The notes beneath the pieces were generated by a model, which ran no database searches, was not told the DNA's origin, and was given only the letters and a program-made list of their open reading frames with translations. The translations under genes and the position numbers were made by a program. This document shows positions 16,980 through 25,211 of a stretch of 64,000 nt of DNA, piece by piece. Position 1 is the stretch's first letter. Every line of letters begins with the position of its first letter. Location: positions 1,116,001-1,180,000 of the forward strand of contig NZ_JBHZRJ010000001.1 of the NCBI RefSeq assembly GCF_043641555.1, in the 5' to 3' direction. The DNA comes from Saccharospirillum alexandrii_A. GTDB taxonomy: Bacteria > Pseudomonadota > Gammaproteobacteria > Pseudomonadales > Natronospirillaceae.

Positions 16980-19385
16980 ATCAGCCGACGGAAACCCGCT
17001 GACCCGAATCTTGAACGGGAAGCTGAGAAATACGAAAACCCCATTCCCAGTCGGGAATTTATTCTGGAGCACCTGGAAAATCGCCAGGGCCCCGCGACAC
17101 ACCCCGAACTGTGCGATGAGCTGGGACTGGCCGACGACGAACGCGATATTGAAGCACTGCGTCGTCGTTTGATTGCCATGGTCCGCGATGGCCAGTTGCT
17201 GTGCTCGCGCAAAGGCGCCTTTGGCCTGATCGACAAGATGGATCTGGTGAAAGGGCGCGTCCAGGGCCACCCCGATGGCTTTGGCTTTCTGATCCACGAT
17301 CAGGGTGGCAAAGACTACGTATTGAACCACCGCCAGATGCGTTGCTGCTTCGATGGCGACGTCGTGCTCGTCCGCAAAGGCGGTACCGACCACCGTGGTC
17401 GTGTTGAAGCCATTATTACCGAAGTGCTTGAGCACAATACCCAGGAAATCGTGGGCCGGTATTTCAACGACGGCGGTATAGGCCGGGTTGAACCGGAGAA
17501 CCGTCGCGTCAGCATTGATGTGCTGATCCCGGCCGGCAATGAAGGTGATGCCCAGCCCGGCGACATCGTCGTGGTCGACGTGCTCGAACAGCCCCAGTTC
17601 CGGCGTCAGCCGGTCGGCCGTGTTTCGCAGGTACTGGGTGAGCACATGGCACCGGGCATGGAAATCGATATTGCCCTGCGTACCCACGATATACCGCACG
17701 AATGGCCACGTGAGGTGTTAGATCACATAGAGGGCATGAGTGATCAGGTTGATGAAGCGCACAAGAGCAATCGCATCGACCTGCGCGACAAGGCGTTTGT
17801 CACCATCGATGACGAAACCGCCCGGGATTTCGACGACGCGGTACTCGCCGAATCGGTGCGGGGTGGTGGCTGGCGCTTGTTCGTTGCCATTGCCGACGTC
17901 TCCAACTACGTAGGCGTTAACTCGCCGTTGGATAACGAAGCCCGTAAGCGCTCCACCTCGGTGTACTTCCCCGAGCGAGTGATTCCGATGCTGCCAGAGA
18001 TTTTGTCGAACGGCTTGTGCTCACTGAACCCGAATGTCGATCGTCTGACGCTGGTCTGTGAAATCACCGTGTCGGCCACCGGGAACATTGACAGCTACCG
18101 CTTCATGGAAGGCCTCATCAATTCCCATGCCCGCCTGACCTACAACAAGGTGGCGCCACTGCTGGAACCGGAAACCGCCGCCGAGGCGCGTGAAACCATG
18201 CAGCAGGAATACGGTGAGGCGGTGCTGAAAAACCTCACCACGCTGCGCGAGCTGTACAAGATATTCCGCTTTCAGCGCCGCAAGCGCGGTGCGATCGACT
18301 TTGAAACGATCGAAACCAAAATTGTGTTCGATGCCGACCGCAAGATCGAACGCATTGTGCCAAGTGAGCGTAACGATGCGCACCGGCTGATCGAAGAGTG
18401 CATGCTGATCGCCAACGTTTGTGCGGCGAATTTCATGGAAGAACTCGAGATTCCCGCGCTTTACCGGGTGCACGACACGCCATCACCTGAACGACTGGAA
18501 AACCTGCGCAAGTACCTGGGCCAACTGGGGTTGGATCTGAAAGGCGGGGAGAAACCCCATGCCAAAGATTACCAGACCCTGTTGAACCAGCTGAAAGGCC
18601 GGGAAGATTTCCAGCTCATTCAGACCATGCTGCTGCGGTCGATGAATCAGGCGGTGTATCAGCCGGATAACCTGGGCCACTTCGGCCTGGCGTTCGATGC
18701 CTACACCCACTTTACGTCACCGATTCGCCGCTATCCGGATTTGTTGACGCATCGGGCGATCCGCAGTGTGATTCGTTCCGGCAAGCGCACGTCACTGGTA
18801 CGTCGGGTTCGGGGCGCGTCGAAACTGAACCAGAAAGACATCTATCCTTACGATTTGCAGGCCATGGTCGAGCTGGGTGAGCACTGTTCACTGACCGAGC
18901 GCCGTGCTGACGAGGCAACCTGGGATGTGGTGGCCTGGCTCAAGTGCGAATACATGAAAGACCATGTGGGCGACGAGTTCATGGGTACGGTATCGTCCGT
19001 TACCAACTTTGGCTTGTTTGTGCAGCTCGATGAAGTCTATGTGGATGGTCTGGTGCACATCAGTTCACTGGCCAGCGATTACTATCAGTTCAACGAAGTG
19101 GCGCATTGCCTGGTCGGCGAACGCACCCGGGTCAGTTACGGCCTGGGCGACCGGTTGCAGGTTAAAGTCATGCGCGTTGATCTCGATGACCGCAAGATCG
19201 ACTTCGAATTGTCGGGCGATTGGGTCCAGAAACCGTCCCGTCCCGGCACTGCCAAAGGTTCGAAAGCCAAGGCACGGCCGGATCAGAAAACCGGAGCCGG
19301 TGACGAACCCAAAAAAGGTAAGAAGTCGGGCAAGTCTGGCGGTAAGCGCAAGTCGCGTCCGCGTCGTCGAAAAAGCAGCGAGTAA
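16980..19385 (+). CDS. rnr: Ribonuclease R, apparent ATC start
   Basis: 3'-5' exoribonuclease that degrades structured RNA. Domains: N-terminal HTH (EREAEKYENPIPSREFILEH, residues 10-75), two cold-shock/OB domains, RNB nuclease (DDETARDFDDAVLAE, with the catalytic Asp cluster), S1 domain near residue 655 (GTVSSVTNFGLFVQLDEVYV), and a Lys/Arg-rich tail. The start is odd. The frame is closed by TGA at 16947 and has no ATG, GTG or TTG before 17169, yet residues conserved in RNase R are encoded well upstream of 17169. The best fit is ATC at 16980, nine bases after AAGGA (ISRRKPADPN). An ATG at 16918 lies in another frame and would need a frameshift. Length about 801 residues. If TTG at 17169 were used, most of the HTH domain would be lost. 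Confidence 0.9.
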   Translation: MSRRKPADPNLEREAEKYENPIPSREFILEHLENRQGPATHPELCDELGLADDERDIEALRRRLIAMVRDGQLLCSRKGAFGLIDKMDLVKGRVQGHPDGFGFLIHDQGGKDYVLNHRQMRCCFDGDVVLVRKGGTDHRGRVEAIITEVLEHNTQEIVGRYFNDGGIGRVEPENRRVSIDVLIPAGNEGDAQPGDIVVVDVLEQPQFRRQPVGRVSQVLGEHMAPGMEIDIALRTHDIPHEWPREVLDHIEGMSDQVDEAHKSNRIDLRDKAFVTIDDETARDFDDAVLAESVRGGGWRLFVAIADVSNYVGVNSPLDNEARKRSTSVYFPERVIPMLPEILSNGLCSLNPNVDRLTLVCEITVSATGNIDSYRFMEGLINSHARLTYNKVAPLLEPETAAEARETMQQEYGEAVLKNLTTLRELYKIFRFQRRKRGAIDFETIETKIVFDADRKIERIVPSERNDAHRLIEECMLIANVCAANFMEELEIPALYRVHDTPSPERLENLRKYLGQLGLDLKGGEKPHAKDYQTLLNQLKGREDFQLIQTMLLRSMNQAVYQPDNLGHFGLAFDAYTHFTSPIRRYPDLLTHRAIRSVIRSGKRTSLVRRVRGASKLNQKDIYPYDLQAMVELGEHCSLTERRADEATWDVVAWLKCEYMKDHVGDEFMGTVSSVTNFGLFVQLDEVYVDGLVHISSLASDYYQFNEVAHCLVGERTRVSYGLGDRLQVKVMRVDLDDRKIDFELSGDWVQKPSRPGTAKGSKAKARPDQKTGAGDEPKKGKKSGKSGGKRKSRPRRRKSSE

Positions 19386-19402
19386 CATCGCTGTTTGAGT
19401 AA

Positions 19403-19436
19403 GGAAAGCCTGGCGATTCGCCGGGCTTTCCTGTTT
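19403..19436 (+). terminator. Hairpin terminator between rnr and rlmB
   Basis: Twelve-base stem GGAAAGCCTGGC / GCCGGGCTTTCC with one T-G pair and a five-base loop, followed by a short T-rich stretch. Probably attenuates or ends rnr transcription; the T-run is weak, so read-through into rlmB is possible. Confidence 0.65.
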
Positions 19437-19468
19437 CTGGGTTAGTTTGATTTTCGGGAAGAATAACC

Positions 19469-20230
19469 ATGAGTGACGCAACGTCCTGGGTCTACGGCAT
19501 TCATGCCTGCCAGAGTGCCCTGGAACAACACCCGGATCGGGTGCGGGAAATCGTTTTTCTGAAGGGCCGGCAAGATCAGCGTATTCAGCGCCTGCTGGAT
19601 CTGGCCAAGGGCCAGGGCGCTCGCTTCCGCTGGCTGGCCAGAGAGGAATTCGATCGCCTGCTCAACCGTAACGACATGCAAGACGCTCGACATCAAGGCG
19701 TACTGGTGCAAACACTGGCTGCGCCAGTGCTGGATGAAGGTGACCTCGAATCGCTGGTAGCCGGCCTGGATCGCCCAGCCTTGCTGCTGGTGCTCGACGG
19801 CGTGACCGACCCACACAACATCGGCGCTTGCCTGCGCAGTTGCGATGCGGCCGGGGCCGATGCCATCATTGTCCCTAAAGACAAGTCGGCGAGCCTGACG
19901 CCAACCGCAGTCAAGATTGCCAGCGGTGCAGCTGATACGGTGCCGTTCGTCGTGGTGACCAACCTTGCCCGCACGCTGGAAGCTCTGAAACAGCAGGGCG
20001 TTTGGATTTATGGCACGGCGGGAGAAGCCGACGCATCGATTTATCAGACCGATTTAACCGGATCAGTGGCCATAGTGATGGGGGCTGAAGGCGCAGGTCT
20101 GCGGCGTTTGACGCGCGATACCTGCGATGGGCTGTTCAAGCTTCCTATGGCAGGGCAGGTGAGTAGCCTGAACGTCAGTGTCGCCGCTGGCGTTTGTCTG
20201 TTTGAAGCTGTTCGTCAGAGGTTAGGCTAG
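19469..20230 (+). CDS. rlmB: 23S rRNA (guanosine-2'-O-)-methyltransferase RlmB
   Basis: SpoU-family (SPOUT) enzyme that methylates the 2'-O of G2251 of 23S rRNA. 253 residues: N-terminal RNA-binding L30e-like domain (VYGIHACQSAL), then SPOUT motif 1 (DPHNIGACLRSCDAAGA), motif 2 (IVMGAEGAGLRRLTRDTCD) and motif 3 (LPMAGQVSSLNVSVAAGV). Follows rnr, as in E. coli. Confidence 0.97.
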   Translation: MSDATSWVYGIHACQSALEQHPDRVREIVFLKGRQDQRIQRLLDLAKGQGARFRWLAREEFDRLLNRNDMQDARHQGVLVQTLAAPVLDEGDLESLVAGLDRPALLLVLDGVTDPHNIGACLRSCDAAGADAIIVPKDKSASLTPTAVKIASGAADTVPFVVVTNLARTLEALKQQGVWIYGTAGEADASIYQTDLTGSVAIVMGAEGAGLRRLTRDTCDGLFKLPMAGQVSSLNVSVAAGVCLFEAVRQRLG

Positions 20231-20284
20231 TAGATCGAACTCCGAAGTTCGGTTTACTTCACGGGCATTGGCCCGCACCAGATA

Positions 20285-20377
20285 CCGGGTATGCTTCTGT
20301 GGGGTCGGCGTAAATCCTTCCTTGGAGCCTAGGCCGCAGCATCCATGCTGCGGACTCCCCCACATAAGCATACCCGG
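20285..20377 (+). repeat. Intergenic nested-palindrome element, copy B
   Basis: Between convergent rlmB and deoB. Arms 20285-20304 and 20357-20377 (CCGGGTATGCTTCTGTGGGG with its near-complement). Core GTCGGCGTAAATCC and GAGCCTAGGCC, with inner hairpin GCAGCATCCATGCTGC. Partial outer pairing continues to about 20230 and 20415, including GAACTCC/GGAGTTC-type flanks seen near other copies. Confidence 0.87.
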
Positions 20378-20434
20378 CACCCGTTGCTAGTCTCTTGGCG
20401 AACTCCTGGACCTGAGTAGAGAGGTTAGGTGTCG

Positions 20435-21679
20435 TTAAGCAGCTACTTCATCAGATATTGATTTTAGAAAGCTGGTGCCATAGTCCATCCGTCCTACCTT
20501 GAAAAACTCCGCCAGCGTCTGGCCGATGTCGGCAAAGGTTTCCCGCTCGCCCAGATTGACGGGTTTCAGGGTTTTTCCGTACACCAGCACCGGGATGTGC
20601 TCGCGAGTGTGGTCGGTGCCTGGCCAGGTCGGGTCGCAGCCGTGATCGGCTGTCATGATCAGGATGTCATCGTCCTGCATCTGGTCGAGAATTTCTGGCA
20701 GGCGCGAATCGAAGTATTCCAGTGCGGCGGCATAGCCAGCGACATCGCGGCGGTGGCCGTAGGATGAATCGAAATCCACCAGGTTGGTGAAAATCAGACT
20801 GCGATCGTCGGCCTTGCTCATTTGCGTCAGCGTTTCATCGACCAGGGCCGACAGGCCAGTGGCTTTGAATTTCTGGGTGATGCCTACATTGGCGTAGATG
20901 TCAGCGATCTTGCCGATGGAAATTACTTCGCCGCCTTCTTCTGCCAGTTTTTTCAGCACGGTCGGTGCCGGTGGCTCGACCGCCAGGTCATGACGGTTGC
21001 CGGTGCGCTGGAAAGTGTCGGCGCTGTCGCCGATGAAGGGGCGGGCGATGACCCGACCGATGTTGTATTCGTCGACCAGTTCGCGGGCGACTTCACACAC
21101 CTCGTACAAACGATCCAGACCAAAGGTCTCTTCGTGACAGGCAATCTGAAACACACTGTCGGCGGAGGTATAAACGATGGGCTTGCCGGTTTTGCAGTGT
21201 TCTTCGCCCAGTTTTTTCAGAATCTCGGTTCCAGAGGCGTGGCAATTGCCAAGTACGCCGGGCAGGTCGCAGCGTTCGATCAGAGTATCCAGTAAAGACT
21301 GTGGGAAAGAGTTTTCCAGCTCGCTGAAATAGCCCCAGTCATAGAGCACTGGCACGCCAGCAATTTCCCAGTGGCCGCTGGGTGTGTCTTTGCCGCTCGA
21401 CAGTTCGCGGGCGTAGCCGTAGCTGCCGACTGTTTCGGCTGCAAGCGTCATGCCTTCAGGCACGGCGCCCTGGCTGCTTTCGGTGGCGGCGTTGACGAGG
21501 CCCAGCCGGGTCAGGTTGGGCAGGGTCAGCTTGCCGGAGCGGCCCTTGTCAGCCTTGCCTTGCGCGCACCACTGGGCGATGTGGCCCAGGGTGTTGGCTC
21601 CGGTGTCGCCGAAGCGGTCGGCGTCGGCGCTGGCGCCAATGCCGAATGAATCCAGTACCAGTACGATAGCGCGTCCCAT
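20435..21679 (-). CDS. deoB: Phosphopentomutase DeoB
   Basis: Interconverts (deoxy)ribose 1- and 5-phosphate in nucleoside catabolism. 414 residues from the ATG at 21679, supported by a GGAGGAAG ribosome site. Alkaline-phosphatase-superfamily metal motifs: VLDSFGIGA with DTGANTLGH near the N-terminus, SGKDTPSGHWE, and MTADHGCDPTWPGTDHTREHIP. Third gene of the leftward deoC-deoA-deoB operon, 76 bases after deoA. Confidence 0.97.
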   Translation of the reverse strand: MGRAIVLVLDSFGIGASADADRFGDTGANTLGHIAQWCAQGKADKGRSGKLTLPNLTRLGLVNAATESSQGAVPEGMTLAAETVGSYGYARELSSGKDTPSGHWEIAGVPVLYDWGYFSELENSFPQSLLDTLIERCDLPGVLGNCHASGTEILKKLGEEHCKTGKPIVYTSADSVFQIACHEETFGLDRLYEVCEVARELVDEYNIGRVIARPFIGDSADTFQRTGNRHDLAVEPPAPTVLKKLAEEGGEVISIGKIADIYANVGITQKFKATGLSALVDETLTQMSKADDRSLIFTNLVDFDSSYGHRRDVAGYAAALEYFDSRLPEILDQMQDDDILIMTADHGCDPTWPGTDHTREHIPVLVYGKTLKPVNLGERETFADIGQTLAEFFKVGRMDYGTSFLKSISDEVAA

Positions 21680-21755
21680 GTCTTCCTCCCGGGCTTTGTG
21701 CGACAAAGCCCTATGATGGTCTGTCAGGTCGGTTTGCTGCGTGAAACCGGCCCTG

Positions 21756-23084
21756 TTAATCCAAATCTTCCGGGCCTATCCGGTCGTGTACCACCGGTTG
21801 AGCCGCGACGGCCTGCTCGTCGATTGGTATGGCCTGGGTTAACCGTTGCCGGGTGTCGGCCAGTTGCGCTTCGTTGCGAACATGAGCCATGGCCAGCACA
21901 TCACCGGCGCGAACCGTCACGCCTGGCCGAACAATGTCGGTCAGACCAACGGCGGCGTCGATCTTCTGATCGGCGCGGGTTCGTCCGCCGCCCATCGCAA
22001 CCACCGCCAGGCCAATATCGCGCACCTGCAAGGGTTGTACGATGCCATCCCTTGCGGCGATGACTGGTTGAATAATGGGGGCTTTGGGTAAAAAGTCATC
22101 GGGCCGGTCGGTAAAGTCGGACGGGCCGCCGAGCAGCGTTACCATCCGTTGAAACGCTTCAAGCGCTGCACCGGAGTCGAGTACCGACTGCAACTGACGG
22201 CGAGCGGCCTCGATGCTGTCAGCCAGTTGGCCGGATACCAGCATCTCTGCACACAGGGCCATGGTGACCTCGTGGACTACCGGGTCGCGATGGTCACCGC
22301 GAAGGTAGGCCACCGCCTCTGCCATTTCCACTGCATTACCGGCTGACAGCGCCAGAACCTGGTTCATATCGGTCAGCAAGGCCGTCGTTTTCACACCTGC
22401 GCCGTTTGCCACGCGCACGATGCTTTCAGCCAGAGCCCGGCTTTTTTCCGGAGTAGGCATAAATGCACCACTGCCAACTTTAACGTCCATCACCAACGCA
22501 TCCAGCCCTTCGGCGAGTTTTTTCGACAGGATGGAAGCGGTGATCAGATCTATGCTTTCCACTGTGCCGGTGACGTCCCGAATGCCATAGAAGCGCTTGT
22601 CGGCCGGGGCCAGGTTGCCGGTTTGGCCGATAATGGCGACGCCGGCTTCTCGCACGGCGCGATCAAAGAGGTCGTTGTCGGGGTAGGTGTTGTAGCCGGG
22701 TATGGATTCGAATTTGTCGAGCGTGCCGCCGGTGTGGCCGAGGCCCCGGCCGGAAATCATCGGTACATAGCCACCGCAGGCAGCGACCATGGGACCGAGC
22801 ATCAGGCTGACCAGATCACCGACGCCACCGGTGCTGTGTTTGTCGAGCACCGGGCCGTTGAGGTCTGACCAGTGCATGACATCGCCGGAATCGCGCATGG
22901 CGAGCGTCAGCGCGACGCGTTCATCGAGCGTCAGCCCATTGAAGTAGACCGCCATCGCAAAGGCACTGACCTGGCCTTCGCTGATGCTTGAATCCTTGAT
23001 GCCGGTCACGAACCAGCGAATCTCATCGTCATTGAGCGCGCCGCCATCGCGTTTGCGGCGAATCAGTTCCTGAGGCAGATACAT
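21756..23084 (-). CDS. deoA: Thymidine phosphorylase DeoA
   Basis: Phosphorolysis of thymidine to thymine and deoxyribose 1-phosphate. 442 residues from the ATG at 23084 (MYLPQELIRRKRDGG, as in E. coli MFLAQEIIRKKRDG). Phosphate-binding KHSTGGVGD, SGRGLGHTGGTLDKFESIPG, and DVKVGSGAFM are present. The deoC stop lies one base upstream of the ATG, so translation is coupled. A GTG at 23096 is an open but less likely start. Confidence 0.97.
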   Translation of the reverse strand: MYLPQELIRRKRDGGALNDDEIRWFVTGIKDSSISEGQVSAFAMAVYFNGLTLDERVALTLAMRDSGDVMHWSDLNGPVLDKHSTGGVGDLVSLMLGPMVAACGGYVPMISGRGLGHTGGTLDKFESIPGYNTYPDNDLFDRAVREAGVAIIGQTGNLAPADKRFYGIRDVTGTVESIDLITASILSKKLAEGLDALVMDVKVGSGAFMPTPEKSRALAESIVRVANGAGVKTTALLTDMNQVLALSAGNAVEMAEAVAYLRGDHRDPVVHEVTMALCAEMLVSGQLADSIEAARRQLQSVLDSGAALEAFQRMVTLLGGPSDFTDRPDDFLPKAPIIQPVIAARDGIVQPLQVRDIGLAVVAMGGGRTRADQKIDAAVGLTDIVRPGVTVRAGDVLAMAHVRNEAQLADTRQRLTQAIPIDEQAVAAQPVVHDRIGPEDLD

Positions 23085-23085
23085 C

Positions 23086-23862
23086 TTAGTACCCACCCGG
23101 TTCGGTTGAACCCGAACCCGCCTGGCCGAGTGTTTCCAGCAGACTGTTCAGCAGGCTGCTGGCACCAAAGCGGAATGTGGCAGGGCTTACCCAGCCCGGC
23201 CCCATGATGCGTGCCGCCAGAGCCAGGTAGGCCTGGGCATCTTCAGTGGTTTTGATTCCGCCGGCGGCCTTGAAACCGACCTGACGGCCACTGTCGCGGA
23301 TGGCCTGCAGCATGATGTCGGCTGCCTCCAGCGTGGCATTCACAGCCACTTTTCCGGTGCTGGTTTTAATAAAGTCAGCCCCGGCTGCAATGGCGATGTC
23401 GCTGGCCTGGCGAATGAGGTGCGGTTCTTTCAACTCGCCACTCTCGATGATGACTTTAAGCCGAGAACTGGCGCCGCAAGCCGCTTTGCAGGCGGCGACC
23501 AGATCGTGAGCAACCTCGCTGTTGCCAGCCATTAGCGAGCGGTAAGGCAGTACCACATCGACTTCATGAGCCCCCGCTGCCACGGCAGCACGGGTTTCTG
23601 AGACGGCACGCTCAATGTCGTCGCTGCCATCCGGAAAGTTGGTAACAGTGGCAATCAGAACGTCTTTCAGCCCTTCTGCGGCCAGGGTTTTACGCGCCGT
23701 GGCTATAAAGGCCGGGTACACACACACAGCCGCTGGCGAACCCACGGGGGTATTGGCCTGCTTGCACAGGGCTTCGATGCGGGCATCGGTATCGTCGTCG
23801 TTCAGGCTGGTCAGGTCCATCAACCCGAGCGCAGTTTTGGCGTCACGCTGTAACGGATTCAT
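23086..23862 (-). CDS. deoC: Deoxyribose-phosphate aldolase DeoC
   Basis: Cleaves deoxyribose 5-phosphate to acetaldehyde and glyceraldehyde 3-phosphate. 258 residues from the ATG at 23862 (MNPLQRDAKTALGLMDLTSL). Schiff-base Lys in GADFIKTSTGK, active-site DVVLPYRSL and KVIIESGEL, and the phosphate-binding GFKAAGGIKT. First gene of the deoCAB operon, behind a recognisable promoter. Confidence 0.97.
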   Translation of the reverse strand: MNPLQRDAKTALGLMDLTSLNDDDTDARIEALCKQANTPVGSPAAVCVYPAFIATARKTLAAEGLKDVLIATVTNFPDGSDDIERAVSETRAAVAAGAHEVDVVLPYRSLMAGNSEVAHDLVAACKAACGASSRLKVIIESGELKEPHLIRQASDIAIAAGADFIKTSTGKVAVNATLEAADIMLQAIRDSGRQVGFKAAGGIKTTEDAQAYLALAARIMGPGWVSPATFRFGASSLLNSLLETLGQAGSGSTEPGGY

Positions 23863-23885
23863 TTTATTGTCCAAGTGGTCAGTTT

Positions 23886-23914
23886 TTAATAAGTTTATGC
23901 CCAATATCCGTCAA
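23886..23914 (-). promoter_or_regulatory. Sigma-70 promoter of the deoCAB operon
   Basis: On the minus strand: -35 TTGACG at 23914-23909, exact 17-bp spacer, -10 TATTAA at 23891-23886. Transcription would begin near 23879, 17 bases before the deoC ATG. No clear DeoR or CytR operator recognised. Confidence 0.65.
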
Positions 23915-24112
23915 AAACAACGTCAGGGAGGTTGATAATCAGGCACCTGACTCGGGCTATTGGCAATTTATACGGCCAGGCCTGTGAACCGCGAGCCATT
24001 AAGAAACCTGCCAAACCCGGAATTTAATGGCAAACTGCGTGCAACTGATGGCTGTCCCCGTATTGGTTTGGCGAGGGTGGCACTTAAAATGGTTATGGTT
24101 TGGGAGAAGGCA

Positions 24113-25114
24113 GTGAATAAAACGTCACAGGTGGCGACCCTCTGGGTCATCAGCGGAGTGTTGTGGCTGGGCAGTTTGGCGGCTCTGGTGTATTTCGCGA
24201 TGCCGGTACTGGAGTTGCCGGTTTTAGCTGTGCCTGTGGGGTTGCTCTTGGCGGCAGCGGGCGTGTCGCTGCTGGCCCTGAATCGTAGTCAGCGTCACGC
24301 TGATGACGCTTTTCGGGAGGTTAGCCGGGTTAAGCGGACGCTTCAGGAAAGCCATCTGCGGATCGAACGATTCGAATATGAGGGCAAGCAAAGTGCCGAA
24401 CTGAGGCGTCTGGTACTATCATCAGCGCAGGAGAAAGATCTGGCGTTAAAGAACATGGCCAACGCTCTGAATACGGCTATGGCCGAGGTTCAGTCATTAT
24501 GTACCTCTAGTCAGCCCGATGCGCTGGAACGTATTCGCGAAAAATCCGAGCTGATGCAGCGCTATGCGGATGATTTGAAGGTACTGGCTCGTCTGGAGTT
24601 GAAATCGGAATTGCCACGCGCCGAGAACATCAATTTGCTCACCGTACTGGAAGGGTTTTGCGAAGAGTGGCAGCGGTACGGGAAAAACTACAAGACCCGA
24701 GTCAAATTTGAACATCAGGAAGATCAGTTACCGCTGGTGTCTGACGTAAATTGGCTGCACTCATTGTTAACCCGGGTCGTGTATTCGCTGATGCGAATGA
24801 ACGAAGGGGGCCTGGTTCAGGTTCATCTGATCGGGTACATCGATGCAGAGCTTGGCGAGGCACTGCGCATTCGGATCAGCGCTGAAGGTCGCCATCTTGG
24901 AGCGGAACAGCTCAGCAATGTGCTCACCCATTACACCAGCGTCATTGATGAGGGGCGCGACGTCGGGCCTGGCTTGTCGCTGGTCGTGGCGCGCCGGCTG
25001 GCACAAATGCTGGGTGGCAATCTGGATGTGCTGGATGGTGAAAAAGGGACCGAAGTGCTGGTGGTGTTGCCGCGCAGACAGAATAGCTGGCAAGAGACGG
25101 ATCTGGTCAGTTGA
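24113..25114 (+). CDS. Membrane-anchored histidine-kinase-like protein with degenerate core
   Basis: About 333 residues from a GTG at 24113 preceded by GGAGAAGG; other in-frame starts occur upstream to 23960. Two TM helices at the N-terminus (VISGVLWLGSLAALVYFAMP and VPVGLLLAAAGVSLLAL) are followed by a predicted coiled coil (residues 70-150) and a GHKL-type ATPase end with the G2-box-like GPGLSLVVARRLAQMLGGNL and a final GTEVLVVLP strand. The phospho-acceptor H-box is missing (the expected place reads SSAQEKDLALKNMANALN) and the N-box Asn residues are not recognisable (NWLHSLLTRVVYSLMRMN). It may sense and bind without autophosphorylation, or act on a partner. No response regulator is adjacent. 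Confidence 0.75.
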   Translation: MNKTSQVATLWVISGVLWLGSLAALVYFAMPVLELPVLAVPVGLLLAAAGVSLLALNRSQRHADDAFREVSRVKRTLQESHLRIERFEYEGKQSAELRRLVLSSAQEKDLALKNMANALNTAMAEVQSLCTSSQPDALERIREKSELMQRYADDLKVLARLELKSELPRAENINLLTVLEGFCEEWQRYGKNYKTRVKFEHQEDQLPLVSDVNWLHSLLTRVVYSLMRMNEGGLVQVHLIGYIDAELGEALRIRISAEGRHLGAEQLSNVLTHYTSVIDEGRDVGPGLSLVVARRLAQMLGGNLDVLDGEKGTEVLVVLPRRQNSWQETDLVS

Positions 25115-25129
25115 GGCCAGCTTTGCGTC

Positions 25130-25155
25130 CTGCCCGGATGCCGGGCAGATTTAAT
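25130..25155. terminator. Hairpin between convergent genes
   Basis: Perfect 8-bp stem CTGCCCGG / CCGGGCAG with a 3-base loop, followed on the plus strand by the AT-rich ATTTAATTAA. Placed between the convergent kinase-like gene and the M16 peptidase gene; probable terminator for the former. Confidence 0.6.
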
Positions 25156-25211
25156 TAAGAAACCGGGTGGCCAGCCCTGGCGCCTCGGCACAAAACCAGG
25201 CCAGCCACTCG

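Noticed and set aside
16918..17172. Open frame starting with ATG and an AAAAGG site just before rnr
   Set aside because: After the first 20 codons it is only the shifted frame of the conserved RNase R N-terminus; kept solely as the alternative frameshift explanation for rnr.
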